Below are positions 8,936 through 17,396 of a DNA stretch of 64,000 nucleotides, in pieces (within the stretch, counting starts at the first letter, position 1; each line of letters opens with the position of its first letter). Made by a program: the position numbers and the translations under genes. Source of the stretch: Streptomyces sp. NBC_01707 (GTDB taxonomy: Bacteria; Actinomycetota; Actinomycetes; Streptomycetales; Streptomycetaceae). The notes beneath the pieces are model-generated. The model worked only from the letters and a program-made list of their open reading frames with translations. It ran no database searches and was not told the DNA's origin. Location of the stretch: contig NZ_CP109190.1 of NCBI RefSeq assembly GCF_041438805.1, positions 8,122,001-8,186,000 of the forward strand. Reading direction: 5' to 3'.

Positions 8936-9802
8936 TCAGCAGGGGACGACGGCCACCGGACCGAGCGCATGAGTGAGTGTCGTCTGCGCCACCGGGGACA
9001 GCCCGAATCCGAGCTCCTCGCCGCCTTTGCGCCGCCCGATCACCGTGAGGGCGGCGGTCGCCGACGCCGTGACCAGAGTGTGGGACGCGGAGCCGTGGAC
9101 CGGCTCCTGCACGACCTCGACCTGCGGATACTTCTCCGGCCGCCCGGCGGTGAGCTCCGCGAGGGTCCGCTCGGCCGCGCCTGCCGCCGCATCCCGGTCG
9201 AAGACGGGGCCGCCGGAGAGCATCGACGAGAACATGGTCCAGCCGTGCACGATCCGCAGGCGCGCTCCGGGCCGGGTCGTCGCGGCCTCGAACGCGAAGT
9301 CCAGCACCGCCTCACTGCTTTCGTCGGCGGCCACCCCTGCGACAATGTCCGAGAATGTCTCCTCCGCCGCCTCCGCTCCCTCCTCTTCCGCCCGGCCGCT
9401 GTGAACGACGACGACGGGACATCTGGCCATCGAAGCGGTCGTCAGACTGTTCGAGCCGATCAGCAGTGACCGGAACCCGCCCAGTCCGCGCGAGCCCAGC
9501 ACCAGCAACGACGCGTGCTCGCTCAGCGCGGTCAGCGCCGCCGCCGGGAAGTCCATCGGGGCGAGGGTCGAGGTGTGCAGGGTCGGAGCGACCTGCGCCA
9601 CCCGGCCCACGGCCTCCGCGAGCAGTTCCTCCGCCTCGCGCCGCTGCTCCTCCTGGCTGGTACGCCGATTGAGCGGCCTGACATGCACGATCGTCAGCGG
9701 AAGCCCTCGCCGGACTGCGTCGCGCGCGGCCCACTCGAGCGCCTCGTAGCTACGCCACGAACCGTCGACGGCAGCGATCACAGGAAGCTCGGCGGTGGTC
9801 AT
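8936..9802 (-). CDS. Tandem universal stress protein (UspA)
   Basis: A 288-residue protein with two Usp domains (about residues 4-140 and 152-286). The first carries VIAAVDGSWRSYEAL at its start and the GSRGLGGFRSLLIGS nucleotide-binding loop (G-2x-G-9x-GS). The second is less canonical: IGRRKGGEELGFGLSPV replaces the usual loop, so only the first domain clearly fits ATP binding. ATG at 9802 with GGAGGAC upstream. Such proteins respond to hypoxia or stationary phase in actinobacteria. Confidence 0.92.
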   Translation of the reverse strand: MTTAELPVIAAVDGSWRSYEALEWAARDAVRRGLPLTIVHVRPLNRRTSQEEQRREAEELLAEAVGRVAQVAPTLHTSTLAPMDFPAAALTALSEHASLLVLGSRGLGGFRSLLIGSNSLTTASMARCPVVVVHSGRAEEEGAEAAEETFSDIVAGVAADESSEAVLDFAFEAATTRPGARLRIVHGWTMFSSMLSGGPVFDRDAAAGAAERTLAELTAGRPEKYPQVEVVQEPVHGSASHTLVTASATAALTVIGRRKGGEELGFGLSPVAQTTLTHALGPVAVVPC

Positions 9803-10112
9803 GGAGTCCTCCAGGGTCCAGCGGTACATGTCCCAGGCTGGTACCTGTACGAGGTATACGGCATGGACTTTCGGCCGTGTCCGCCCCGTATTACCCCGGT
9901 CGTGTTCCGTACACTACGGCCGGTCGGCGTCCGGCGCAGGAGCAGCCGGAGTGCGATCGGCGAAGCGATGCGAAGCTCCGAAGCGCGTCGCGGAAGGGCA
10001 CGAGCAGACAGGTTTCCGTTCTTCTCGGACTGTCGGCTCCGGGACTTCTGCGACGCGCTTCGGTCGAGGGCGATCCGGCGACGGCCGTCCTCATGGCGGA
10101 GCGGCGGGTGTA
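9803..10112. other. Intergenic stretch without a supported gene
   Basis: 310 bases between the start of the universal stress gene and the 3' end of the pectate-lyase-like gene. Short open frames exist, but codon bias and ribosome sites do not support them. It must contain the usp promoter; no convincing -35/-10 pair was found. Confidence 0.4.
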
Positions 10113-11930
10113 TCAGCTGCCGGCGATGTAGGCCGTGAGGGTGCCCAGATTCTCGGTGAAGTCCGACGTGGTGATGCCCAGCGGACCGGCCTGCGGCGTA
10201 TAAGGGGATTCCAGCGGCGGCTTGAGCGGGTCGTAGGGCGAGGTGTCGTAGACGTCGCCCACATTGCGGCTCATATAGGCCTTGCCGTCGTACGGCGTCG
10301 CGGGTGCCGGACCCCGGTAGGGGTTGGTGATCGAACCGATCGGCGTCAGCCAGTGATCGCGGTCGCCGAGTCCCTCGACGACGGCATCGGCCTGCGCCCG
10401 GGTCACGGTCGGCAGCGACAGATCGGCGTCCCGGAACAGGTCGTCGAGACTGAGGTCGCTCATCGAGAAGTACTCCGGCAGTTCACGCCTGCCGCGGGCG
10501 GAGAGGGGCGAACGGGCCTTGAGGTCGGCGACCTCGGACCGGCTCATCGCCATGAGCTCCTCGTACGTCGCGCGCAGCGCGGCGGTGTCGACCTTGCGGC
10601 CACCGCCGTAGTGGCTCGGGGTGTCCCGGTGGTCGTAGTCGTTGTAGTAGGCGCCGTTGCGGATGTTGGAGCCGAAGCGGTGTACGAAGCGGGCGCGGTT
10701 GGTGCCCAGTTCGACGAAGGTCGGGTGTGTGCTGGAGGCCAGCAGTGGGTTCTCCGCCTTCTGCTGGTCCGTGAGCCGGCAGCTCTCCAGCCAGGCTATG
10801 GCCTCCGGGACGCGGCGCAGGAACTCGTGGTCACCGGTGAGCCGGAAGTAGGCGAAGAGCTGCGACACGTTGGTCTGAGTGGTGTGGGTGACCAGTGCCC
10901 GCGGCTCGTAGGACCGGGCACCGGCGGGAGCGCCGGCCGCTCGGCCGCCTGCCGCGCGGGCGAGGTGCTGGAGCCCCCAGCCGGCCTGTGGACCCGGCTG
11001 CTGCATGCGGTGGAGACAGGCCATGGCCCGCCTGACGTTGGGGATCAGGTCCCGGCGCCCAAGGGCGCTGACGCACATCAGCAGGAACTTGATGTTCTCG
11101 CCGAGCACGTTGTCGTTGAAGGTCACATGTCCGGTGTAGTCGCCGTCCTCCATCCCGTGCCGGATGCCGGACGGCAGCCATGGCGGCAGCTCGTCCGGCC
11201 AGGGCGTCTGCTCGACGGAGCCGGAGAAGGCCGGGAAACGCTGTGGCCAGCCGCCGTCGGCGACACCGCCGCGGTACTGCGCCGCGACGACGAAGCGGAT
11301 CGCGCGGTCCAGGGAGGCCTCGAACTTGGGGTGGGGCCGCTCCAGTTGGAGCCGGAGGATCAGCTGAGCGGTGGTCGAGGTCGCCGCGTCGTCGAATGTG
11401 GCGTTGCCGTAGAAGTGCTGGAACTCCTCCAGACGCCACCCGTTGGCGCCGATGGTCTCGTACCACTTCCGCAGCGATCCCTGGCCCGCCGTGTCGTGGA
11501 TGTAGTTCCAGCCGCCGCAGGCCAGTTGGGCGTCGACAAGGGCCAGTCCGGTGCGCTTGGCCGCGCGGTAGCAGGCCTCCGATCCGGTGGCGTGGTAGGC
11601 GTCGAGCAGGCTGTGGCCGACGGACGGGGTGCCGGGCGGCTGGATCCAGCACATGGTGCGCCGGGCTTCCATCTCGCCCCAGGTGGTCGAGAGGTCCGGC
11701 AGGTAGCTCCAGACGTAGCCGCCGCCGTAGGAGACGTGCTCGTCCATGAACGTGGTGACGCGGTCAACCGCCGCAGCGATCTCGCCGCGCGTCCGTGCGG
11801 AGGCGGGAGCGGGTGCGGTGCGGGGCGTGGTGCCGGCGGCCGAGGCGCGCCCGGCCGATCCGATCACAAGTGCCGCTGCCGGTGCGACGGCGAGGCGGGA
11901 GAAGGTGCGACGGCTCACTGGCAAATGCAT
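10113..11930 (-). CDS. Tat-exported pectate lyase-like protein (PL10-type fold)
   Basis: A 605-residue secreted protein. The N-terminus carries a twin-arginine signal (SRRTFSRLAV followed by an Ala-rich stretch). The mature part is a helical-toroid protein with segments found in family 10 pectate lyases: GGWPQRFP and YTGHVTFNDN in the middle, plus repeated Trp/Gly-rich turns. The expected role is cleavage of polygalacturonate outside the cell, but the protein is longer than classic PL10 domains and catalysis is inferred. The ATG at 11930 has GGAGG 9 bases upstream; the open frame extends further without support. A promoter and a palindrome lie upstream. Confidence 0.72.
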   Translation of the reverse strand: MHLPVSRRTFSRLAVAPAAALVIGSAGRASAAGTTPRTAPAPASARTRGEIAAAVDRVTTFMDEHVSYGGGYVWSYLPDLSTTWGEMEARRTMCWIQPPGTPSVGHSLLDAYHATGSEACYRAAKRTGLALVDAQLACGGWNYIHDTAGQGSLRKWYETIGANGWRLEEFQHFYGNATFDDAATSTTAQLILRLQLERPHPKFEASLDRAIRFVVAAQYRGGVADGGWPQRFPAFSGSVEQTPWPDELPPWLPSGIRHGMEDGDYTGHVTFNDNVLGENIKFLLMCVSALGRRDLIPNVRRAMACLHRMQQPGPQAGWGLQHLARAAGGRAAGAPAGARSYEPRALVTHTTQTNVSQLFAYFRLTGDHEFLRRVPEAIAWLESCRLTDQQKAENPLLASSTHPTFVELGTNRARFVHRFGSNIRNGAYYNDYDHRDTPSHYGGGRKVDTAALRATYEELMAMSRSEVADLKARSPLSARGRRELPEYFSMSDLSLDDLFRDADLSLPTVTRAQADAVVEGLGDRDHWLTPIGSITNPYRGPAPATPYDGKAYMSRNVGDVYDTSPYDPLKPPLESPYTPQAGPLGITTSDFTENLGTLTAYIAGS

Positions 11931-12039
11931 CGAACGACTGCCTCCACTCTGGTGGCGAAACGCGGACGACGGGCCGCGGGGAGGCGGTCCTGGGCATGAC
12001 GCAGCGTGATCCGAGGATCTTGCTCTCCATGCGAAAGGA

Positions 12040-12068
12040 GTTCTAGCACCATGTGATGGCGGAGCCAA
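12040..12068 (-). promoter_or_regulatory. Putative promoter of the pectate-lyase-like gene
   Basis: On the minus strand TTGGCT (12063-12068), exactly 17 bases, then TAGAAC (12040-12045). This gives a start near 12033 and a leader of about 100 bases. It is recognised only by hexamer match and spacing. Confidence 0.45.
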
Positions 12069-12073
12069 GAGGT

Positions 12074-12100
12074 CATACACAACAACGATGTTCATGTATG
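12074..12100. promoter_or_regulatory. Operator-like inverted repeat upstream of the pectate-lyase-like gene
   Basis: Imperfect 27-base dyad with CATACA / TGTATG outer arms and AACA / TGTT inner arms. It lies directly upstream of the putative -35 element. This region is AT-richer than its surroundings, as expected for a regulator site, perhaps of a GntR or LacI-type carbohydrate regulator. Confidence 0.5.
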
Positions 12101-12351
12101 TGGAGCTCTGAAGGAGTCAATCGGTCATATGCGACGCATGGGTTCGGCTATCTGGACACCAGGAGTCGAGTTGAGCGTTCGAGTGGAGCCCGCCGGTCGT
12201 CACGCAGAGATATGCGCAGCCCCCTTGAGCGACGCGGCGGGCACGGCTTAAGGTCATCCGGCGAGGGTGATCGCGGTACTCCGGAGGGCGTACGGCGACG
12301 GCCTCCGGACGTACGACGACGCCCGCACACCCCCGGAGAGATGTTCCGGGC

Positions 12352-13176
12352 ATGGAGAAACAGCCCGCCGCATCCACCTGGACGGAACCGGTCCGCAGCA
12401 GCACGTCCGACTCACCGCCGACCGCGTACGCAGGGCGGCAGCCGAGCCGGGTGGAGCGCCTGTGTTATGCGACCGGTGCGACGCTCGTCGTCTCCGGGCT
12501 GCTGCATCTGATCGTCTTCGCCGTCGACGGCGGCCCCTGGGACGGCCCGGTCTCCTGGCGCAAGCCCGTCACCTTCGGGCTCTCCTTCGGCCTGACGCTC
12601 GTCGCGATCTGCTGGGTGGCTTCGTACGTACGCCTGCGCCCCCGCACCCGTACCGTGCTGCTCGCGGTGTTCGCCGCCGACTGCGTGCTGGAGGTCGGCG
12701 GCATCACCGTCCAGGCCTGGCGTGGCGTACCGTCCCACTTCGACATGGAGACGCCCTTCGACACGGCGGTGTCGATGTCGCTGGCCGTCGGCGGGGGAGT
12801 GCTGGTCGTCATTCTGACCGTCCTGGCGGTGGTCTCGTTCGTCCGGCGCCCCGAAGGGCCGACCGGGATGGCGCTCGCGCTGCGGGCCGGTTTCGCGATC
12901 CTTGTCGTCGGGCTGCTGGCGGGCGCTGCGATGATCGCCCGCGGCGTCTATCTGACGCGTACCGGGCACCAGTTGGCCGGCTACGCCTCCACGGCGTCGC
13001 TCAAGCCGCTGCACGGTGTCAGCCTGCACGCCATCCTTGTGCTGCCCGTGCTGGCCAGGGTGCTGGCCGGCACACCCTGGAGCGACTCCACCCGGCGCAG
13101 CCTCGTCCGCGGCGCCGTGGGGTGCTACGCGGCGGCCGTCGTCGGGGCTCTGACATGGGCGGTCGTGGCGTACTGA
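12352..13176 (+). CDS. Polytopic membrane protein of unknown function
   Basis: A 274-residue protein with about seven hydrophobic segments (roughly residues 43-60, 72-92, 100-118, 134-160, 180-198, 222-240, 255-273) after a polar 35-residue N-terminus. Motifs such as GLLHLIVF, SWRKPVTFGLSFG and FDTAVSMSLAVG resemble a family of actinobacterial hypothetical membrane proteins. There are no obvious transporter or enzyme signatures. The gene stands alone, divergent from the pectate-lyase-like gene. Confidence 0.75.
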   Translation: MEKQPAASTWTEPVRSSTSDSPPTAYAGRQPSRVERLCYATGATLVVSGLLHLIVFAVDGGPWDGPVSWRKPVTFGLSFGLTLVAICWVASYVRLRPRTRTVLLAVFAADCVLEVGGITVQAWRGVPSHFDMETPFDTAVSMSLAVGGGVLVVILTVLAVVSFVRRPEGPTGMALALRAGFAILVVGLLAGAAMIARGVYLTRTGHQLAGYASTASLKPLHGVSLHAILVLPVLARVLAGTPWSDSTRRSLVRGAVGCYAAAVVGALTWAVVAY

Positions 13177-13358
13177 GTTGTCGCGTACCCGGAGAGTCGG
13201 CTTGATCCGTGACCGCTGCGGCAGCCGTCCGCCGGTGCGTGGTGGCGGACCGATGAGTCGGATTGCCGCGGCGGGACAACTGCCCGCCGCGTGGGCGTGG
13301 AACGCCGCGTGAGCGGAATCCGCGTGCGGGTCGGCCGGTCAACCGGGAGACTTCCGGC

Positions 13359-13931
13359 ATGAACAAGATTCCCACCATGTTCGTCCGCGACTTCGCGACT
13401 CGCCCCGCGCGCGTGCTGCCGGAGGTGACGCCCGGCTGCGAGTGGGTGCTCGCCGGGGAAGGTCGCGCGACCCGTAAGTACGACGGCACGTGCGTGATGC
13501 TCGACGAAGCAGGCGACTGGTGGGCACGGCGCGAGGTGAGACCGGGCAAGCCACCGCCGCCGAACTACGTGGTCATCTCCACCGACGACGCAACCGGCAA
13601 GACGGTCGGCTGGGAACCGATCGGCCAGTCGTCGTTCGCGAAGTTCCACGCGGAAGCGGTCCAGAACATGGGGCCCCGCGGCGGGATCACCGGGACCTTC
13701 GAACTGGTCGGCCCGAAGATCAACGGAAACCCGGAGCGCAGCGACTTCCATCGGCTTGTCGAGCACGCCCTCGCGCGGGACGTCACCGTGCCGGAGCTGA
13801 CCTTCGAGGGGATCCGGAGCGCCGCACTGGCCCTGGCCACGGCCGACGGGTGCGAGGGCATCGTCTGGCACCACCCCGACGGGCGGATGGCGAAGATCAA
13901 GGCGCGGGACTTCACCCCGGACCGGTCATGA
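13359..13931 (+). CDS. RNA ligase 1 (RLIG1/C12orf29)-like nucleotidyltransferase
   Basis: A 190-residue protein with covalent nucleotidyltransferase motifs. Motif I is RKYDGTC with the predicted AMP-accepting Lys at residue 40. FELVGPKINGNPE is at 114-126, and EGIVWHHPDGRMAKIK at 166-181 covers motifs IV and V. From memory, human RLIG1 has KVDGTCC, INGNPY and EGIVWHCSDG in the same order, so this is probably a bacterial member of that 5'-3' RNA ligase family rather than a DNA ligase or T4 Rnl1 type. Start at the ATG at 13359; the upstream frame is not supported. Expected role: ATP-dependent sealing of 5'-phosphate/3'-OH RNA ends. No RNA-repair partner gene is adjacent. Confidence 0.85.
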   Translation: MNKIPTMFVRDFATRPARVLPEVTPGCEWVLAGEGRATRKYDGTCVMLDEAGDWWARREVRPGKPPPPNYVVISTDDATGKTVGWEPIGQSSFAKFHAEAVQNMGPRGGITGTFELVGPKINGNPERSDFHRLVEHALARDVTVPELTFEGIRSAALALATADGCEGIVWHHPDGRMAKIKARDFTPDRS

Positions 13932-14596
13932 GGCCGGTGCCGGCCCGGTCCGCACCACGCGTCGGCGTCAGCCCGCCTCGCTGCCCGGAGTGGTGGCGGG
14001 AGCCGGGCCTCGTCGACCGTCGATGGGATCGACGGGAAACGCCCCGCGTGGAGACCGACGCGGGCGCGCTGTCCGTCACCTGTGCCGATCTTCCAGTCCT
14101 GCCGCCATGGCAGGAGCGGAGAGCTACTAAGTGACGGTGCACCAGAACGGTGGCAGGGTCGGGTCCGTTCTTCACGATGGGCCGACTTCCGTCCGTCGGG
14201 GCTGCGCTCACCGACGGCCGGCGATGGGCAGGGCGACGCGTCACGTTGAAGATCGAGAACTCCGGAGGCTCGACCTCCGTCACGTGCACGCCGTCCAGGT
14301 CGCCCGCTGACGCGACAGCGCACCCGGTCCGGTGACCGGGGCGTTGCCGACAACGTGCGCCGAAGGGGGATACGGGCCTGGCCGGCCGCCCGGATGTGAC
14401 GGCAGGGACGGGCGGGGCGGCAGGCCCGGTGCTGTCGGCCGGACGTGTCCTGGTGGATACTCCCTGCAGGCCCCGCCGGACGGTCCGGACGCCCTGGTGT
14501 GCCGCCGGAGTGGTGCAGAGGCACCGTCGACGGACACCAGCCGTAGCCTTCTCGGGCTCGGCGCCCTCACAACGACCGCTATGCACAGGAGACTTG
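13932..14596. other. Long intergenic stretch, no gene assigned
   Basis: 665 bases. Long open frames cover both strands, as usual at this GC content, but none combines a ribosome site, codon bias and a recognisable protein. A minus-strand frame carrying VTEVEPPEFSIFNVTRR could be a decayed gene remnant, but I cannot support it. The right end must contain the promoter of the small ORF at 14597. Confidence 0.4.
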
Positions 14597-14743
14597 ATGG
14601 CTGACGCTTCACCGCGCCGCGCGGACGACAGCGCCGAGGACATGGGCACGACGATCGGCCTCGACATTGTCGAGCGGCCGCGGCCGCAGTACGCGGGGCT
14701 GTTCGTCGCGCCCCCCGACCTGCCGGCAGCCGACACCGACTGA
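14597..14743 (+). CDS. Orphan 48-codon small protein
   Basis: ATG at 14597 is preceded by AGGAGAC at 7 bases, and about 43 of 48 codons end in G or C, so translation is plausible. The peptide is acidic at its N-terminus (ADDSAEDMG), has a middle TTIGLDIVERPRPQYAGLF, and ends PPDLPAADTD. It has no Cys, no membrane segment and no signal peptide. The leader-then-Pro/aromatic tail would fit a modified-peptide precursor, but no maturation enzyme is adjacent, so the function is unknown. Confidence 0.5.
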   Translation: MADASPRRADDSAEDMGTTIGLDIVERPRPQYAGLFVAPPDLPAADTD

Positions 14744-14987
14744 CGCAGCCCGCTCCCGCTTCGGCGTCGCCGGTCGCGAGGAGATCGATTCGTCGTCCTC
14801 GCGGTCCCGCAGGAACAGGTGGCGGTCACCTCCGCCCATGAGGCTGTGGACCGGTCAGACCTCGCCCGTCCTTCATAGGCGCAGGCGGCGGGGCTCTGTC
14901 CGGCAGGCCCGGTCGCCGCGTCTCGCGCGGCGACCCGGCCGCACCGCTGTCCCGGGGCGCCCCGCCCCGATCGGGCTCGAAGCCGTA

Positions 14988-15860
14988 CTAGCCGGCCGAC
15001 TCACCCGCGTGCGGGCTCAGTGCACCGGCCCCCACCAGGGCGAACAGCAGCACGCCCAGCAGCACGCGGTAGATGACGAACGGCATGAAGCTCTTCGTCG
15101 TGATGAACTTCATGAACCACGCGATGACGGCGTACCCCACGCCGAAGGCGATGAACGTCGCGAAGATCGTCGGCCCCCACGACACGTGCCCCTCGCCCGC
15201 ATCCTTCAGCTCGAAGACGCCCGAGGCGAGCACCGCCGGGATCGCGAGCAGGAACGAGTAGCGGGCCGCCGCCTCGCGGGTGTAGCCCATCAGCAGACCA
15301 CCGCTGATCGTGGCGCCCGAGCGGGAGACACCCGGGATCAGGGCCATCGCCTGACAGAAGCCGAAGATCAGACCGTCCTTGACGCCCAGCTCCTTGAGGG
15401 ACTTCCGCTCCTTGATGGCCCGGTGCTTGCCGCCGGTCTCGTCCCGGGCTGCGAGACGGTCGGCGATACCGAGGACGATGCCCATGACGATCAGGGTGGT
15501 GGCGATGAGCCGCAGGTCGCGGAAGGGCCCTTCGATCTGGTCCTTGAAGGTCACGCCGAGGACGCCGATCGGGATGGAGCCGACGATGACCAGCCAGCCC
15601 ATCTGGGCGTCGTGGTTGCTGCGCATCGACCGGTTGGTCAGCGAGCGGAACCAGGCCGAGACGATCCGCGCGATGTCCTTGCGGAAGTAGATGAGGACGG
15701 CCGCCTCCGTGCCGATCTGGGTGATGGCGGTGAACGCCGCACCCGGGTCGTGCCACCCGGCGAACGCGGCGGTCAGCCGCAGGTGCGCGCTGGAGGAGAT
15801 CGGCAGGAACTCGGTCAGTCCCTGAACGAGGCCCAGGACGAACGATTCGAACCAGCTCAT
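14988..15860 (-). CDS. uppP: Undecaprenyl-diphosphate phosphatase
   Basis: A 290-residue membrane enzyme of the BacA/UppP family that dephosphorylates C55-PP outside the membrane to recycle the carrier for peptidoglycan synthesis; overexpression gives bacitracin resistance in other bacteria. EFLPISSSAH at residues 17-26 and PGVSRSGATI at 176-185 are the two active-site signatures. Eight hydrophobic segments are visible. Start at the ATG at 15860; the longer open frame is a GC artefact. It is a single gene. Confidence 0.96.
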   Translation of the reverse strand: MSWFESFVLGLVQGLTEFLPISSSAHLRLTAAFAGWHDPGAAFTAITQIGTEAAVLIYFRKDIARIVSAWFRSLTNRSMRSNHDAQMGWLVIVGSIPIGVLGVTFKDQIEGPFRDLRLIATTLIVMGIVLGIADRLAARDETGGKHRAIKERKSLKELGVKDGLIFGFCQAMALIPGVSRSGATISGGLLMGYTREAAARYSFLLAIPAVLASGVFELKDAGEGHVSWGPTIFATFIAFGVGYAVIAWFMKFITTKSFMPFVIYRVLLGVLLFALVGAGALSPHAGESAG

Positions 15861-16189
15861 GGGGCTTTGGCCATCCCGGAAGTCATCGTGCATCGGCCGA
15901 CGGACAGCAGGGCCGTCGGCAACGTGCGGAGTGCGGTCATGTGAGGGAAGGGCCACGGCGGGCCCGATGATCGTCTGTCGTGCGCGGGAAGCGTATCGCC
16001 CTTGGGTGAACGGGGTGACGGCTGCCCCCGGCCCTCGACCGGAGCCGGTGCTGTGCCCGGTCCCGCTCGGCGCGCGCACGGGCGGTCCGCCGACGCCGCC
16101 TGCCAGGTCGTTCGGCGTCGAGTCGGTTGTGCCGCTGCCGCCCGCGGATCATTCCCCGCCGGAACCGTGCCTCTTGCCCTGTGCGCCGG

Positions 16190-16903
16190 TCATTTCCCGC
16201 CGAGACCGTGCCGCTTGCGCCAGGCCACGACGGCCGCGCCGATCCCGGTCAGCACGATGAAGCCCATCGCGGCCAGGAACGCGGGCGACGTCGGTGACGA
16301 TGCCTCGCTGCCCGCGACGACGTACGCGGCGGTGTTCGGGACGGAACCGATCCCGGTGGCCACCAGGAACGGCGGATACCCCATCCGCGACACCGCGGCG
16401 CAGTAGTTGGCGGCCGCGAACGGCACACCAGGGAAGAGCCGCAGGGCCAGCATCGAACGGAAGCCGTGCCGGCTCAGCTGCCCGTCCGCCGCCTTCAGCC
16501 AGCGCCCGCGCAGCAGCGTACGGAGCGCGTCCTGACCCAGCACCCTGCCCAGACCGAACGAGATGCCAGCGCCCAGCACCGTGCCCGCCAGCGCGGCGGC
16601 CAGACCGGCCTGCGAACCGAAGAGCGCCCCCGCGGCCAGATTGAGCAGCGGACGCGGTACGAACGCCACGGTGCACGCCCCGTACGCGACGCCGAACAGC
16701 GCAACCGCGGTGCCGCCGCTGCTCAACCGGGCCGGCCAGCCGGTGGCCAGCAACCGCTGCGGTTCGAGGAGCAGCATCGTCGCCGCGGCGGCCAGCAGCA
16801 ACACCACGAGCAGCGAGAACCGGGACCAGGGCGAGCGCAGCGCCCTCGAACAGCGCACGGCCAGGCCGGTGGCGGACCGGGCGTCGGGGAGGGGGTCGAG
16901 CAT
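16190..16903 (-). CDS. TVP38/TMEM64-family (VTT domain) membrane protein
   Basis: A 237-residue protein with an N-terminal hydrophobic segment and a VTT (SNARE-associated) domain. The PRPLLNLAAGALFG motif, GAGISFGLGRVLG and LRLFPGVPFAAANYCAAVSRM are typical of this DedA-related family. Proposed roles include lipid scrambling or small-molecule transport. The ATG at 16903 is preceded by TAGTCT at 6 bases, so the message is probably leaderless. Confidence 0.88.
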   Translation of the reverse strand: MLDPLPDARSATGLAVRCSRALRSPWSRFSLLVVLLLAAAATMLLLEPQRLLATGWPARLSSGGTAVALFGVAYGACTVAFVPRPLLNLAAGALFGSQAGLAAALAGTVLGAGISFGLGRVLGQDALRTLLRGRWLKAADGQLSRHGFRSMLALRLFPGVPFAAANYCAAVSRMGYPPFLVATGIGSVPNTAAYVVAGSEASSPTSPAFLAAMGFIVLTGIGAAVVAWRKRHGLGGK

Positions 16904-17122
16904 TCGGGGAGACTAACCGACACCCTTGTGTGATCGCCGTAATGTGCCCCGTACGGGCCGCCCCACCGTCAGCACGGGACCGCGTCGGCGGTGCCCGGGG
17001 CCGGGCTCACCGCTGGGGGGTCACGAAGCAGCTCCGAAGCCGTCGGCCGGGGGATGAACTCCTTTGTCGGGGCTGCGGGAACGACCGGAGAAAACCATTC
17101 GACGGCTCCGCGGCCGTCGGCC

Positions 17123-17302
17123 ATGATCGTACCCATGTTCCGGTACGCCTTCCTCGCAGCGCAGTCCGCAGTCGCGGACGCGCCGAAGGCTGCCGTCGTC
17201 CCCGCTGTCGATGTTGCCGCCGCGTTCGCCGCTGCCGCAGCAGCAGTTGACGCAGCAGCGCTCGCCGCTGCTGCAGCGCCCTCCGGCGGCGCCCGAAGCT
17301 GA
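17123..17302 (+). CDS. Alanine-rich leader ORF upstream of tuf3 (candidate)
   Basis: A 59-codon frame in which 27 codons are Ala, including the runs AAAAAA and AAAAA. About half of the Ala codons are GCA or GCT, which are rare in this genome, so it does not look like a normal gene. Its stop TGA (17300-17302) sits at the base of a large hairpin before tuf3, the geometry of a translated attenuator leader. No good ribosome site precedes the ATG at 17123; an in-frame ATG at 17054 is an alternative. Translation is unproven. Confidence 0.35.
   Translation: MIVPMFRYAFLAAQSAVADAPKAAVVPAVDVAAAFAAAAAAVDAAALAAAAAPSGGARS
17252..17274 (+). promoter_or_regulatory. Hairpin inside the Ala-codon run
   Basis: Perfect 9-base-pair stem GCAGCAGCG / CGCTGCTGC with loop CTCGC. 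It is formed by the alternating GCA and GCT alanine codons of the candidate leader. A ribosome moving through or stalling on these codons would melt or leave this stem. Confidence 0.5.
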
Positions 17303-17343
17303 CCCTCCCCCGACAGTCCGGCGGACCCCGTAAGGGGAGGGTC
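17301..17343 (+). promoter_or_regulatory. Large hairpin between leader ORF and tuf3
   Basis: Perfect 10-base-pair stem GACCCTCCCC / GGGGAGGGTC enclosing 23 bases, which themselves contain a GTCC-GGC-GGAC mini-stem. It starts inside the stop codon of the leader ORF and ends 53 bases before the tuf3 ATG. A pyrimidine-rich stretch (TCTTCTCTCTC) follows. It could be a terminator/attenuator or a stabilising 5' structure. Confidence 0.6.
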
Positions 17344-17396
17344 GGCAGGGCCCTGGGGTCTTCTCTCTCAGCTTCGTATCCAGAAGGAATCGAGCC

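Noticed and set aside
9795..11999. 734-codon plus-strand frame opposite the pectate-lyase-like gene
   Set aside because: It is the antisense of a well-supported gene; its translation is low complexity (Gly/Arg/Val-rich) with no motifs.
13912..14829. Minus-strand frame of 305 codons between the RNA ligase and uppP genes
   Set aside because: No ribosome site and no recognisable domain; only a short segment (EVEPPEFSIFNV) looks protein-like. At most a decayed remnant.
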